From the NCBI GenBank assembly GCA_963792025.1, contig CAWBUS010000001.1, positions 124,001-188,000 of the forward strand: a stretch of DNA of 64,000 nt. The letters run 5' to 3'. Source of the stretch: Ginsengibacter sp963792025. Lineage in GTDB: Bacteria; Bacteroidota; Bacteroidia; Chitinophagales; Chitinophagaceae. Below the pieces are notes generated by a model. It was given only the letters and a program-made list of their open reading frames with translations. It ran no database searches and was not told the DNA's origin. Positions 8,212 to 17,571 of this stretch are shown piece after piece (positions within the stretch are counted from its first letter, which is position 1; every line of letters begins with the position of its first letter). The translations under genes and the position numbers were made by a program.

Positions 8212-9746
8212 ATGGCATTAATAGAATTCAAATTACCAAAATCGGTTTCAAGAGCTTTAAACATACCTGTGAGCTCTCCTAAGAGGCAACAATTGAAGGT
8301 GTTGATAAAATTGTTAAGAAAATCCCGTTTTACAGAATTTGGACAAAAATATCTATTTGATGAAATTCTTTTAAGTCGCCATCCGGGCAAAGCTTTTCAA
8401 CAAATAGTTCCAACTTATAACTATAGCAAAATTTTTAATGAATGGTGGTATCGGGCACTTGATGGAAAACCAGATGTATGCTGGCCTGGTATCATTAAAT
8501 TTTTTGCTTTAAGCAGCGGAACCAGCGAATCATCCAGTAAATATATTCCAATCACAAAAGAGTTGATAAGGGCAAATACGTCTAACCAGTATTCGTCAGC
8601 TTATTAGTCTGGCAACTTATACAAATGTTCCAAAATCGTCGGTTGGCAAAGGATGGCTTATGCTCGGCGGCAGTACGCATTTACAAAAGTCCGCAACATA
8701 CTATGCGGGCGATCTCAGTGGCATTCAGGCTAAAAATATTCCTTTCTGGTTTCAGGGAATGTATAAGCCGGGAAGAAAAATTGCAAAGAATACTGATTGG
8801 TCAAAAAAATTAGATGAGATAGTGGAAAAGGCGCCTGAATGGGATATTGCATTTTTGGTTGGAGTTCCGGCATGGGTGCAGTTATGTATGGAAAAAGTAA
8901 TAGAGCGGTATAATCTTAAAAATATCCACGAGATTTGGCCTAATCTTGCGTTTTACGTACATGGCGGAGTAGCGCTGGAACCTTATAAGAGAGGCTTTAA
9001 TAAACTTTTGGGTAAGCCTATTACTTATATCGAAACCTATTTGGCGAGCGAAGGTTTTCTTGCTTATCAAAACAGGCAGGATGCCAAAGGAATGAAGCTC
9101 GCACTTAATAATAATATCTTTTTTGAATTCGTTCCTTTCGATTATAACAATTTCGACAGTGAGGGGAATATGGTGGCCAATCCTGAAGTATTGATGATTC
9201 ATGAAGTGGAAGAAAACAAAAATTACGCAATTCTTATAAGCACTAATGCCGGAACATGGAGATACCTGATCGGTGATACAATAAAATTTGTTGATATTGA
9301 AAAAAATGAAATAATCATCACAGGACGCACAAAGCACTTTTTGAGTCTTGTGGGCGAACACCTGAGTGTAGATAATATGAACTGCGCAATCAAACTCGTT
9401 AGTGAAGAACTTAATATATCCATCGGTGAGTTTACCGTTGCCGGCGTGCCATATGGCAACTTCTTTGCTCACCATTGGTTTATTGCAACCAGATGATACG
9501 GTGAATTCGGAAAAGCTAAAGATCATGATTGATGAAAAGCTAAAGGAACTCAATGATGATTATGAGGTGGAAAGGAAACATGCTCTCAAAGAAGTTTTTG
9601 TTGATGTATTGAGCGAAAAGACTTTTATGAATTTTATGAAAGCAAAAGGAAAGGTAGGAGGTCAACATAAATTTCCCAGAGTATTGAAAGGAAAAATGCT
9701 TGAAGACTGGCAAAAATTTTTAAAAGGCGAAAAAGTTGAAATTTAG
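8212..9746 (+). CDS. GH3-family acyl-adenylate-forming ligase, frameshifted
   Basis: Resembles the bacterial members of the GH3 family (auxin-responsive promoter protein family), which adenylate a carboxylic acid and couple it to an amine. The substrate in bacteria is unknown. The ATP-binding segment FFALSSGTSESSSKYIPITKEL is in the first piece, GGVALEPYKRGF with ETYLASEGFL in the second, and the C-terminal helical part in the third. Two single-base insertions split it: one near the GGG/AAA runs at 8570-8576, and one at the CC of 9489-9490 (repair gives WFIATDDTVNSEKL). The repaired length is about 510 residues, normal for the family. Sequence error is more likely than decay. Confidence 0.8.
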
Positions 9747-9840
9747 AATTTTATTGACTCTATCCTACTTTAAGGTTGAATTTTAATATTGTAGTTTTAT
9801 ATTCCTTCTTTTTCTTAATAATTAAATATCTCTCCTGTAC

Positions 9841-10485
9841 ATGGCAGATGTTCTTGAAGCAATACTCAAAGGTCTTGCAATGGGCCTGCTACTGGTAATT
9901 TCCGTTGGACCCGTAATATTTACGATAATTAAGCAAAGTATCAATAACGGAAAAGAGGGTGGCTTTAGCTTTGTTATCGGCGTATGGGCGAGTGATCTTT
10001 TATTGGTGCTTTTAAGTAATATTTTTTCTGAGTTGGTTACGCGTCTTCTCGATTTCAAAAAACCCATCGGCATTACCGGAAGTTTTTTCCTCATAGCGAT
10101 GGGAATTTATTATCTTTTTTTTAAAAAGGTTCCGTTACATCCCGAAGATGTTTCTTTACCTCCGCTAAAAGCAAGTGACCATGTAAGAATTGCTATACAA
10201 GGTTTTTTGCTAAACACCTTAAATCCGGCGGTAATTGCTTTCTGGCTTACAGCCGCTACTGCGATCGCGGTTACTCATACGGTAAAGGAACGAATAATTA
10301 TTTTCACCACTACCCTCATCATAAACATGACTGCTGACGTAGCAAAAGTAACACTGGCAGGAAAGCTAAGATCAAAATTAACCGTGCATAATATCAGGCT
10401 AATTAATAAAGTTTCCGGCCTGATCCTGGTCATCTTTGGCACGGTATTGCTCACGGGGGTCTTATTTTTTGTAAAAACCACTTGA
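9841..10485 (+). CDS. LysE-family amino-acid exporter
   Basis: A 214-residue inner-membrane protein with about six hydrophobic helices. The N-terminus has the LysE/RhtB signature (GLAMGLLLVISVGPVIFTIIKQSI NNGKEGG, starting near residue 9). Exporters of this family expel amino acids or related small molecules. The C-terminal half contains the conserved NTLNPAVIAFWL. It is followed after 4 bp by a small secreted-protein gene and then mtgA, so the three may be co-transcribed. The substrate cannot be told from sequence. Confidence 0.82.
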   Translation: MADVLEAILKGLAMGLLLVISVGPVIFTIIKQSINNGKEGGFSFVIGVWASDLLLVLLSNIFSELVTRLLDFKKPIGITGSFFLIAMGIYYLFFKKVPLHPEDVSLPPLKASDHVRIAIQGFLLNTLNPAVIAFWLTAATAIAVTHTVKERIIIFTTTLIINMTADVAKVTLAGKLRSKLTVHNIRLINKVSGLILVIFGTVLLTGVLFFVKTT

Positions 10486-10489
10486 TCTA

Positions 10490-11044
10490 ATGAAAGCAAT
10501 ACTTGTTTCATTTATAGGAATTTTTTCTTTCATTTTCGCAGCAGGGCAATCTTCTGATTTACTTATTCTCAAAAAAAATAATCGCACAATAGAAACTTTT
10601 TTTCCCGGCAATGAAATAGTTTTTAATACACCAACAAGATATTTCGATGCTTATATACAATCAATCAATCACGATTCTTTATTTCTGGTTCAATATGACG
10701 TAAGGCAAGTGCCCACGAGCCTTGGCATATACATGCTTGATACATTAGGCACCTATCCTTTTGCAGTCAATTATAAAGAAATAACCGGCTTTGAAAGTAA
10801 CGGAAATAGAAAATTTGATTTAGCCGGTTCAGGAGGAGCCTTAATGGGTGGAGGAATTCTATTGGCCACAGTAGGCATGGGAACGTGGCTCTTTACAAAA
10901 CCTAATACACGATATTATGCAAGTCCATATCTCGTTGGCGGAGCAGCATTGCTTGCAGGCATAGGTTACCTTCTTGCAAAATCAAGTGGTAAGAAAATGG
11001 CGCTTGGAAAAAAATATACCCTTGAGTACATTACCGTTAAATAA
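10490..11044 (+). CDS. Hypothetical secreted/membrane protein
   Basis: I do not recognise this 184-residue protein. It has an N-terminal signal peptide (MKAILVSFIGIFSFIFAAGQ), a beta-rich middle (NRTIETFFPGNEIVFNTPTRYFDAYIQ) and two Gly/Ala-rich hydrophobic segments around residues 108-125 and 140-160. It lies 4 bp after the LysE-type exporter and 11 bp before mtgA on the same strand, which suggests an operon. A role in the cell envelope is only inferred. Confidence 0.55.
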   Translation: MKAILVSFIGIFSFIFAAGQSSDLLILKKNNRTIETFFPGNEIVFNTPTRYFDAYIQSINHDSLFLVQYDVRQVPTSLGIYMLDTLGTYPFAVNYKEITGFESNGNRKFDLAGSGGALMGGGILLATVGMGTWLFTKPNTRYYASPYLVGGAALLAGIGYLLAKSSGKKMALGKKYTLEYITVK

Positions 11045-11055
11045 AACTTGATTTA

Positions 11056-11763
11056 TTGGATACACAACCAAACAAAAAAGGAATAATACGAAAAGTCCTG
11101 CGCCTCATTGTAAAAATAGTTATTTACGGCTTCCTCTTTTCTATTATATACATCTTATTTTGCAAGTGGATAAATCCCCCAATAACGCTCACACAAATTG
11201 GAAGTGTTTTTCAAGGCCACGGCTTACATCGCGATTACATTAGCATTAACGAAATGAACGCTAATGTGAAACTGGCAGTAATGGCGAGTGAAGACCAGCT
11301 ATTTCCTGACCATAACGGTTTTGATTTTAAAAGTATTCAAAAGGCTATGAAACACAATCAAAAAAATAAATCATTGCGAGGGGCAAGTACTATAAGCCAG
11401 CAGGTGGCTAAAAATGTTTTCCTTTGGCAACATGGTGGCTATTTTAGGAAAGGCCTGGAGGTGTATTTTACTTTTATGATTGAAAAATTTTGGAGCAAAA
11501 AACGCATTCTCGAAATGTACCTGAATGTCGCCGAAATGGGAGAAGGTGTTTTTGGAGTAGAAGCGGCCTCTGAACATTATTTTAAAAAGCATGCAAAAGA
11601 TTTATCAAGAAAACAGGCAGCATTAATAGCAGCATGTCTTCCTAACCCCAAAGGATATACGATAAAACCTTTATCCGCTCATGTAGCTACCCGGTATCCC
11701 TGGATATTGCGGCAAATGAATAACCTTGAAGCTGATCCGGATATTAAAGAATTAATCAAATAA
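11056..11763 (+). CDS. mtgA: Monofunctional peptidoglycan glycosyltransferase MtgA
   Basis: A 235-residue GT51 enzyme that polymerises lipid II into glycan strands at the inner membrane. One transmembrane helix lies around residues 16-36. The catalytic motifs are visible: MASEDQLFPDHNGFD (containing the catalytic Glu), GASTISQQVAKN, and KKRILEMYLNVAEMGEGVFGVEAAS. It starts at a TTG (11056) 11 bp after the preceding gene. No ATG fits better before the membrane helix. It overlaps the convergent nadR gene end by 8 bp. Confidence 0.92.
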   Translation: MDTQPNKKGIIRKVLRLIVKIVIYGFLFSIIYILFCKWINPPITLTQIGSVFQGHGLHRDYISINEMNANVKLAVMASEDQLFPDHNGFDFKSIQKAMKHNQKNKSLRGASTISQQVAKNVFLWQHGGYFRKGLEVYFTFMIEKFWSKKRILEMYLNVAEMGEGVFGVEAASEHYFKKHAKDLSRKQAALIAACLPNPKGYTIKPLSAHVATRYPWILRQMNNLEADPDIKELIK

Positions 11764-12344
11764 ATTTCCATTCCTTATTGAACTCGTTTATAAAAAGTTT
11801 CGCTTTTTCTAATCTTTCATCATAGGTGCCGGTGATATCCGTCCACGGTACTGATTGATTAATTAATAAATCTTTGTAATAATGATATAGTTTATTTCTT
11901 GTTTCCACGTCAGGATATTCCCTTAAATCATCTTTCACCCACGGTAAATCAGTATTGCAAAGAAGATACCCATCGTAACTTCTTTCGGCTATCCGATTCA
12001 AAATCCAGTTGTGACATTTATTAAAAACAAACTCGCACCATACTTTCATCACGTACATATCAGTATCAATAAAAAGAATGTCCGATGTTCGGTGCTGGAC
12101 GTTCGATGTTGTCCCCTCTCTTAGCTCTGAAAGATCATCTTCAATCCGTTCTTCCAGGCTAATTTGACCTTTCGCAATAGTAAGTAAATCATCATAAGAA
12201 TAATCTGTTCCGTTTTTTTCCAAGAAATTCCCTGGCGTATTCAGGTACCCAACTGGTTTTATAATAATCAGCAAGTTGGCTGCACAAAGTGCTTTTTCCG
12301 GTAGACTCCGGGCCAATAACTACAAATTTTTTTATTGTTTCCAT
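11756..12344 (-). CDS. nadR: NadR-like nicotinamide riboside kinase / AAA ATPase, frameshifted
   Basis: The ATPase domain matches the ribosylnicotinamide kinase part of NadR, which phosphorylates nicotinamide riboside to NMN. The real N-terminus starts at the ATG at 12344 (METIKKFVVIGPESTGKST, containing the P-loop) and reads through to YAREFL. One extra base by the poly-T run at 12213-12220 then breaks the frame, which resumes as EKNGTDYSYDDLL. Downstream, ILFIDTDMYVMKVW is the Walker B region. An in-frame peptide TSNVQHRTSDI comes from a short repeat (see 12078-12110). It follows pnuC with a 13-bp overlap, forming an uptake-and-phosphorylation pair. Confidence 0.82.
12078..12110 (-). repeat. 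Short low-complexity repeat inserted in-frame in nadR
   Basis: A 33-bp stretch built from related units of the type ACATCGAAC / CACCGAACATCGGACAT. It encodes TSNVQHRTSDI in the nadR frame. Peptides of this TSDIRHPTSDV type recur in Bacteroidota proteins, from a dispersed repeat of this composition. That statement is from memory, not from a search. It lies just before the Walker B strand, where related kinases have a variable loop. Confidence 0.45.
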
Positions 12345-12951
12345 TCAGGTATTTCTTCTTTTTTAATAATGGTATTTTTTGCTCTTTTTACCCATTCGTT
12401 CAAACCCCAGAAAGCCATTATTAAAAGGATTATATAATAAATACTTGTGAATACATAATGCTTAACAAAATACAAAGGAATAGAAGCAATGTTGGTAGCA
12501 ATCCACCAATACCAGCTTTCCACTTTTTTCCTTGCCATTAACCACATTGCTGTGAATGCAGTAGCGCTTGCAAATGCATCGGCCCAGGGAATAGCGCCCG
12601 GAGCAAAATCCTTTTTTAAATAAGTAAGCGAATAAAAAATGGTGATGTAAAAAACTGCAAAAAAAAGTATTTGCCTCAACCATTCCTTTGCATCAGACTT
12701 GTAATTAATACAATATGTTCCTGTTGTTGATTTTTTTTTGCCCATAAAATCCATCCATAAATACTCATAACAGTATAATAAAAATTTACCGAAGCCTCTC
12801 CCAATAAACTTCCTTTAATACTTATATAAACATAAATTATCGTATTTACTAACCCAACGGGGTAGACGAGAATATTTTCTTTACGGCTATACCATACACT
12901 TGCAATCCCAAAGAACACAGCAATGTATTCCAGCAACGTTGTCTGCTGCAT
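12332..12951 (-). CDS. pnuC: Nicotinamide riboside transporter PnuC, frameshifted
   Basis: A membrane protein of about 206 residues after repair. The first part (LEYIAVFFGIASVWYSRKENILVYPVGLVNTIIYVYI, YYTVMSIYGWILWAKKN) and the second (KEWLRQILFFAVFYITIFYS, WADAFASATAFTAMWLMARKKVESWYWW) are in different frames. They join as LITSLMQ-KEWLRQ if one A is added near 12684-12690. PnuC admits nicotinamide riboside, and phosphorylation by the downstream NadR-like kinase traps it. The family signatures YGW and the WYWW motif are both present. The gene starts at 12951 and its stop overlaps the nadR start. Confidence 0.82.
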
Positions 12952-13135
12952 ATCCGAATATAAACTGCTTGTAAATTTCTGATAAACTCAAATGTAATTG
13001 TTTAAGATCAAAAATAAATTACAACCCGACTTGAAATACAAGGAGAGAAAAAGAATGCATTCTCTGTATAAAAGAAAAGCACCTCTTTCGAAATGCTACT
13101 GTTTTAAGTCTTTCTATTGAAGAAATTTAGGCTTC

Positions 13136-13736
13136 TTAATCTGCTTCTGCTACTACTTCTTTCACTTCAGGGATCATGCGTTTCATCATTCCTTCAATTC
13201 CTGCTTTTAATGTAATCATTGAGGAAGGACATCCACTACAACTTCCCTGTAGCATCAAGTTAACTTTCCCGTCTTCATAACTTTTAAATTGTATGGCGCC
13301 GCCATCCATTTCAACGGCTGGTTTTACATAATTTTCCAGTAATTCTTTTATACGCTTTACTACATCACCATCGTCAAGACTTACTTCATTAGAGCTGGCA
13401 GTCTTTCTCGAGGCAATCTCTTCTTCATTTATTATCGTTTTGCCCTTCTTCGAGATATTCTCTTAAAAATTGCTTTATTGAAGGAATAACGTCCTGCCAG
13501 TCTTCCGTTTCATTCGTTTTTGTAAGCGTAATAAAATTGCTGGCAATAAACACAGATTTTATAAAAGGGAAACTAAATAATTCCATGGCAAGTGGAGATG
13601 CTTTCGCGCTTTCCTCATCCTGGAAGTCAACACTTTTGCCAGGATATAAAAGTTTATTGGCAACAAATTTCATCGTTTCCGGGTTCGGCGTCATTTCGGT
13701 ATATATACTGATAACCGGATTTCCTGTTTTAATCAT
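13136..13736 (-). CDS. Nfu-type iron-sulfur cluster scaffold/carrier, frameshifted
   Basis: About 199 residues after repair. The N-terminal Nfu domain (MTPNPETMKFVANKLLYPG, then LFSFPFIKSVFIASNFITLTK) is followed by the NifU-like C-terminal domain (VKPAVEMDGGAIQFKSYEDG, then LQGSCSGCPSS with the cluster-binding CxxC). It carries iron-sulfur clusters to client enzymes. The frame breaks at the CCC run 13443-13445. Removing one base gives EYLEEGKTIINEEEIASRK and an open frame to the TAA at 13136. The plus-strand element CAAAGTTA at 13755-13762 reads TAACTTTG on the coding strand and could be its -7 promoter box. Confidence 0.82.
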
Positions 13737-13854
13737 ATTAAAAAATTAAGATAACAAAGTTAAGAATATTTGGAGTAAGCAGGAGTCAGATGTCTCTTAA
13801 GTTACGTAAATAGGCCCTTTTTTCCGCTTCCCGAAAAGGTATTTAATTCAATTT

Positions 13855-16171
13855 TTATTCCACAATTCTAAGCTTTGCGTAATTCAGCATAATCTTCTTC
13901 TCTCCATTGTGTTCAAATTTAACAGTAGCAACAGGATTGTGGGCAGCTCCTTCCATCTTTATAACTTCTCCAAATCCAAACTTTTGGTGTTCAATTTTTT
14001 GACCTGTTTGTAAATTGCTTGTGTCGCTCGGGGCAAACCCTTCCGTAGGTATATGTTCTTTTATTTTTACGACAGGTGATGTAACGAGGTATGCCGGCTT
14101 TTCAACTGCAGGTTTACGCGTTTCTTTGGGATAACTACTAAAACCTTTACTGCCATTATTAAATGCGTTCCAACTATTCGTTTGATTATTACGCATGTTG
14201 CCGGCGGCAAAAGCCCTATCCAATCTTTCTTCAGGTAGTTCGTCAATAAACCGGCTCGGGTCATTTTGTGTAAGATTTCCGAAACGATATCGTGTATTCG
14301 CATACGTTAGCCAAAGGCGTTGCTTAGCTCTCGTGACCGCTACATAAAACAATCGTCTTTCTTCTTCCAGTTCTTCTCTTGTATTAATCGACATTGCATT
14401 TGGAAACAAAGTTTCTTCAAGGCCACCAACAAAAACCACCGGAAATTCCAGCCCTTTGGCGGCATGTATTGTCATTAGCTTTACCACATCGCTTTCTCCT
14501 TTATCGTCGTCAGCATCTGTTAAGAGCGTTATTTGCTGAAGATAGCTTCCAAGGCTTTTATCTAATAGTTCGCCATCTTCCGTAGGAGTTTCGGTAAATT
14601 CTTTAATTGAGTTCAATAACTCCTGGATATTTTCATACCGGGCAAGGCCTTCGGTTGTTTTGTCATTAAAAAGTTCTTTTACGAGTCCTGTATTTTTTCC
14701 AACAAGAATTGAAAGATCATATGCATTTTTTTTCTGAAGCTCACTTTGAAACATCTTTATCATGATGACAAAGTTGTTGATAACTTCAAGCGTTGACGCC
14801 TTATAACCGAACTGTGCAGCCTGTTCCAGCACGTTCCACATCGAAATATTGTTTTGGTTTGCAAAGAGAACTGCTTTTTCAACGCTTGTTTTTCCAATAC
14901 CTCTTGCAGGGAAATTTATTATTCGTTTCAACGCTTCTTCATCGCCCGGATTTAAAATTACTCTCAGGTAACTTAGAAAATCTTTAATTTCTTTTCTTTG
15001 GTAAAAACTAATACCGCCATAAATTCTGTAAGCAATGTTCATTCGCCGAAGGCTTTCTTCAAAACTCCTGCTTTGTGCATTGGTTCTATATAAAATGGCA
15101 AAATCGTTATTGCGATAATGGTTACGTAATTTTTGTTCCTGTATGGCATCTGCAACATATTTTCCTTCATCATTATCTGATGCAGTCCGTACTAGTTTAA
15201 TTTTTTCTCCTTCCTCATTTCCGGTCCATAATTTTTTAGGAATTTGCCCTTTATTATTTGCTATTACATTATTTGCTACATGGAGGATGCTTTGCGAACT
15301 CCGGTAATTTTGCTCAAGCATCACAATTTTTACTTCATCATAATCCTTTTGAAATTGCAAAATATTTTCAATAGTGGCGCCGCGAAAACTATAAATACTT
15401 TGAGCATCATCTCCAACTACTGCAACATTTTCGTGCATAGCACCCAAGCAGTTTTATTATTTGGTATTGAGCAGTATTTGTATCCTGGTATTCATCAATC
15501 ATTATATATTTAAACTTACGCTGGTACTTGCTCAGGCTTTCAGGATGTGTTTTCAAAAGCAGATAAAATTTCAAAAGCAAATCATCAAAATCCATTGCGC
15601 CGTTTTTGTAACAGCGCTTGCAATAAGCATCATAAATTTGCCCGGTCATTGGGCGATTGGCCCGCATGTCTTCCTGTTGCAAACCATAATCATTAATATA
15701 TTCTTCAGGAGTTATTAAAGCATTTTTAGCCGACAGAAATTCTATTGTATACCGTGTTTGGTTTATAATGTTTATCATCAAGACCCAATTCGTTTACCAC
15801 AGTTTTTACAACACTTTTGGCATCATCAGTGTCATAAATAGTAAAGTTGCGGGGATAACCAAGCTTCTCTGCTTCTGCACGTAATATTCTTGCAAATACC
15901 GAATGAAAAGTGCCGATATAAATATTTCTGGCTTCATTATTTCCCAGTATATACTCTACCCGCTCTTTCATTTCAGCCGCTGCCTTGTTCGTAAATGTTA
16001 AGCGCCAAAATGTTGAAAGGATCCACGCCTGTTGCCAGCAGATGGGCTATACGTGTAGTTAAGTACTTTTGTTTTGCCACTACCGGCTCCCGCCACAATC
16101 ATAATGGGACCATCACGATGTAGAACAGCTTCCCGCTGCTGTTCATTTAAACCCTCTAAATATAACTGCAT
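13855..16171 (-). CDS. pcrA: ATP-dependent DNA helicase PcrA/UvrD, frameshifted
   Basis: A superfamily 1 3'-5' helicase for repair and replication restart, about 770 residues after repair. The start is the ATG at 16171 (MQLYLEGLNEQQREAVLHRDG, Walker A AGAGSGKT). The pieces then continue as TRIAHLLATGVDPFNILAL, TFTNKAAAEMKERVEYILG, IYIGTFHSVFARIL, DEYQDTNTAQYQIIKLLG, GDDAQSIYSFRGA, TIHAAKGLEFPVVFVGG and a C-terminal Tudor-like region (KIEHQKFGFGEVIKMEG). Four indels are needed: near 16058-16062, 15996-16002, 15726-15760, and one G in the run at 15443-15445. All motifs survive, so the gene is probably intact in the organism. Confidence 0.88.
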
Positions 16172-16376
16172 AACACAAAGTTACTGAAACATAAAAAGGT
16201 TTTTGAAGATGTACCACAAGAGATACTAACTGAATGCAAAAGTTATTTACAAAGAATGCCATTTATCCTTATTTTTCAAAATACCTCACTATGGATTTTC
16301 ACATTCCGGAATGTTGTTCATACGTGTTTACCTACAAAAATTGTGTCTTCAGATTCCTTTTTCCATGCTTCGCCTT

Positions 16377-16401
16377 TTTCGTTAACGTTATATTAACGAA
16401 A
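16377..16401. repeat. Inverted repeat in the pcrA / PepSY-like intergenic region
   Basis: TTTCGTTAA and TTAACGAAA form a perfect 9-bp inverted repeat with a 7-nt spacer, about 100 bp upstream of the 16504 start. There is no T run on either side, so an operator is more likely than a terminator. The rest of this 332-bp gap (16172-16503) shows nothing else. Confidence 0.4.
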
Positions 16402-16503
16402 CCCGCTTCCACACTGCATTACCGGTGATAATAAATCAGTTGTTTACTCTTCTAATCACTTCTAATTTTATTCCCGATTCCTTAACCAATAAAAATAAAA
16501 ATT

Positions 16504-16953
16504 ATGAAAAAGATCATTTTGGTATGTCTGATAGCCATCATTTCTGCAACGTCAGTTTTTGCTGCACCAAATTCTCTTGTAACTGAAAAAGTTTTAAAGG
16601 TTTTTCATCAAGCATTCCCCGAGGTTAAACAACCCATTTGGTATGCCTTCGAGAATTATTATGAAGTGTACTTTACCAATCCCGACAACTCTTCGTGCAG
16701 AATTGACTACAGCCCGGATGGAATTGTAATAAGTACCACAAGATATTATACTGAACAAGATCTTCCCCCTGCTATCAGGGCAAAGGTGAATGAAAAATTT
16801 CCCGGTAAAAAAATATTTGGCGTAACAGAAGTCTCCAACAGCGAAAATCTAACTTACCATATCGTGTTGGAAGATGATAATAATTGGTACAATGTTGAAT
16901 CAGATGCAACCGGAATATTGAAACTCGACAAGAAGTTGGATAAATCGGAATAA
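16504..16953 (+). CDS. Secreted PepSY-like protein
   Basis: A 149-residue exported protein with a signal peptide (MKKIILVCLIAIISATSVFA). The mature part resembles the PepSY-like / beta-lactamase-inhibitor-like repeats common in Bacteroidota: VLKVFHQAFPEVKQPIWYAFENYYEVYF and a second unit IRAKVNEKFPGKKIFGVTEV. Such proteins are periplasmic and of unknown function. It is a single-gene unit with its own strong terminator just downstream. Confidence 0.65.
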   Translation: MKKIILVCLIAIISATSVFAAPNSLVTEKVLKVFHQAFPEVKQPIWYAFENYYEVYFTNPDNSSCRIDYSPDGIVISTTRYYTEQDLPPAIRAKVNEKFPGKKIFGVTEVSNSENLTYHIVLEDDNNWYNVESDATGILKLDKKLDKSE

Positions 16954-16975
16954 ATACATACATGAATTATTTGGG

Positions 16976-17015
16976 AGACCATTTGTAAAGCAGATATTAC
17001 AAATGGTCTTTTTCT
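16976..17015 (+). terminator. Strong intrinsic terminator after the PepSY-like gene
   Basis: AGACCATTTGTAA and TTACAAATGGTCT form a perfect 13-bp stem with an 8-nt loop, followed by TTTTTC. It lies 23 bp past the stop codon. Confidence 0.85.
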
Positions 17016-17145
17016 ATGTGCCTAAGTTAGTAATAAACCAATGTAAATTTTTATTAGAAAGGATATTGGATTTTAAGTTGAAATCTGGTTTAGCTTTCTA
17101 CAATAATTATTTTAGCTTGGGCGTTATGTTTTAAAATCCTTTTGT

Positions 17146-17335
17146 ATGAATATCAAAGCTATCATTAACCCAGTAGGTCAACTTCGCATTTTTCTGAAAA
17201 GGTTCGTTGAAAGGTTAATTCAAAACCCGGAATTCTACAACATCAAACATTACACAAAAAGCAGGAGAAGATACTATAGTTAAAAAAGATGGCAGTAAAC
17301 AAACATTGGAATTGGATTCGGAAATTACGGAATAA
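17146..17335 (+). other. Possible small broken ORF
   Basis: An ATG at 17146 reads MNIKAIINPVGQLRIFLKRF for 45 codons. A second frame over the same stretch carries an acidic hydrophilic peptide, AGEDTIVKKDGSKQTLELDS, ending at the TAA at 17333. One indel around 17240-17250 would join them into a protein of about 62 residues. No family is recognised, and this may be chance. Confidence 0.2.
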
Positions 17336-17431
17336 GGAATTGGGTGAATGTGCTATTGCAAAACAAGGAATTATGCTCTTACTTTATAACCAAGAAAAAT
17401 AAATACCATATCCCTTTTTAAAACCAAGTTT

Positions 17432-17566
17432 ATGAAAAATCAAGTTTACCAAAAGAAAACCGCCGTTTCAGTGTTCTTTCACACACTCTCAAAAAATTTT
17501 TTAGCTCTTTTTGAATCAGGAAATAAAAAAGAATTTCAAAGATTGAAAGATTTTATTGCCCACTAA
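17432..17566 (+). CDS. Possible 44-residue protein
   Basis: The ATG-started frame encodes a basic peptide (MKNQVYQKKTAVSVFFHTLS, ending FQRLKDFIAH). It ends 5 bp before the stop of the convergent SNF2 gene. No ribosome-binding site or homologue is recognised. The whole gap 16954-17571 otherwise holds only the terminator at its start and the broken frame noted above. Confidence 0.25.
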   Translation: MKNQVYQKKTAVSVFFHTLSKNFLALFESGNKKEFQRLKDFIAH

Positions 17567-17571
17567 TCGCT

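Noticed and set aside
8882..9553. Minus-strand 223-codon frame
   Set aside because: It is the shadow of the GH3-family gene, whose motifs are clear on the other strand.
13855..16171. pcrA as a true pseudogene
   Set aside because: All helicase motifs are preserved across the pieces, breaks are single bases mostly in short runs, and neighbouring genes show the same kind of error.
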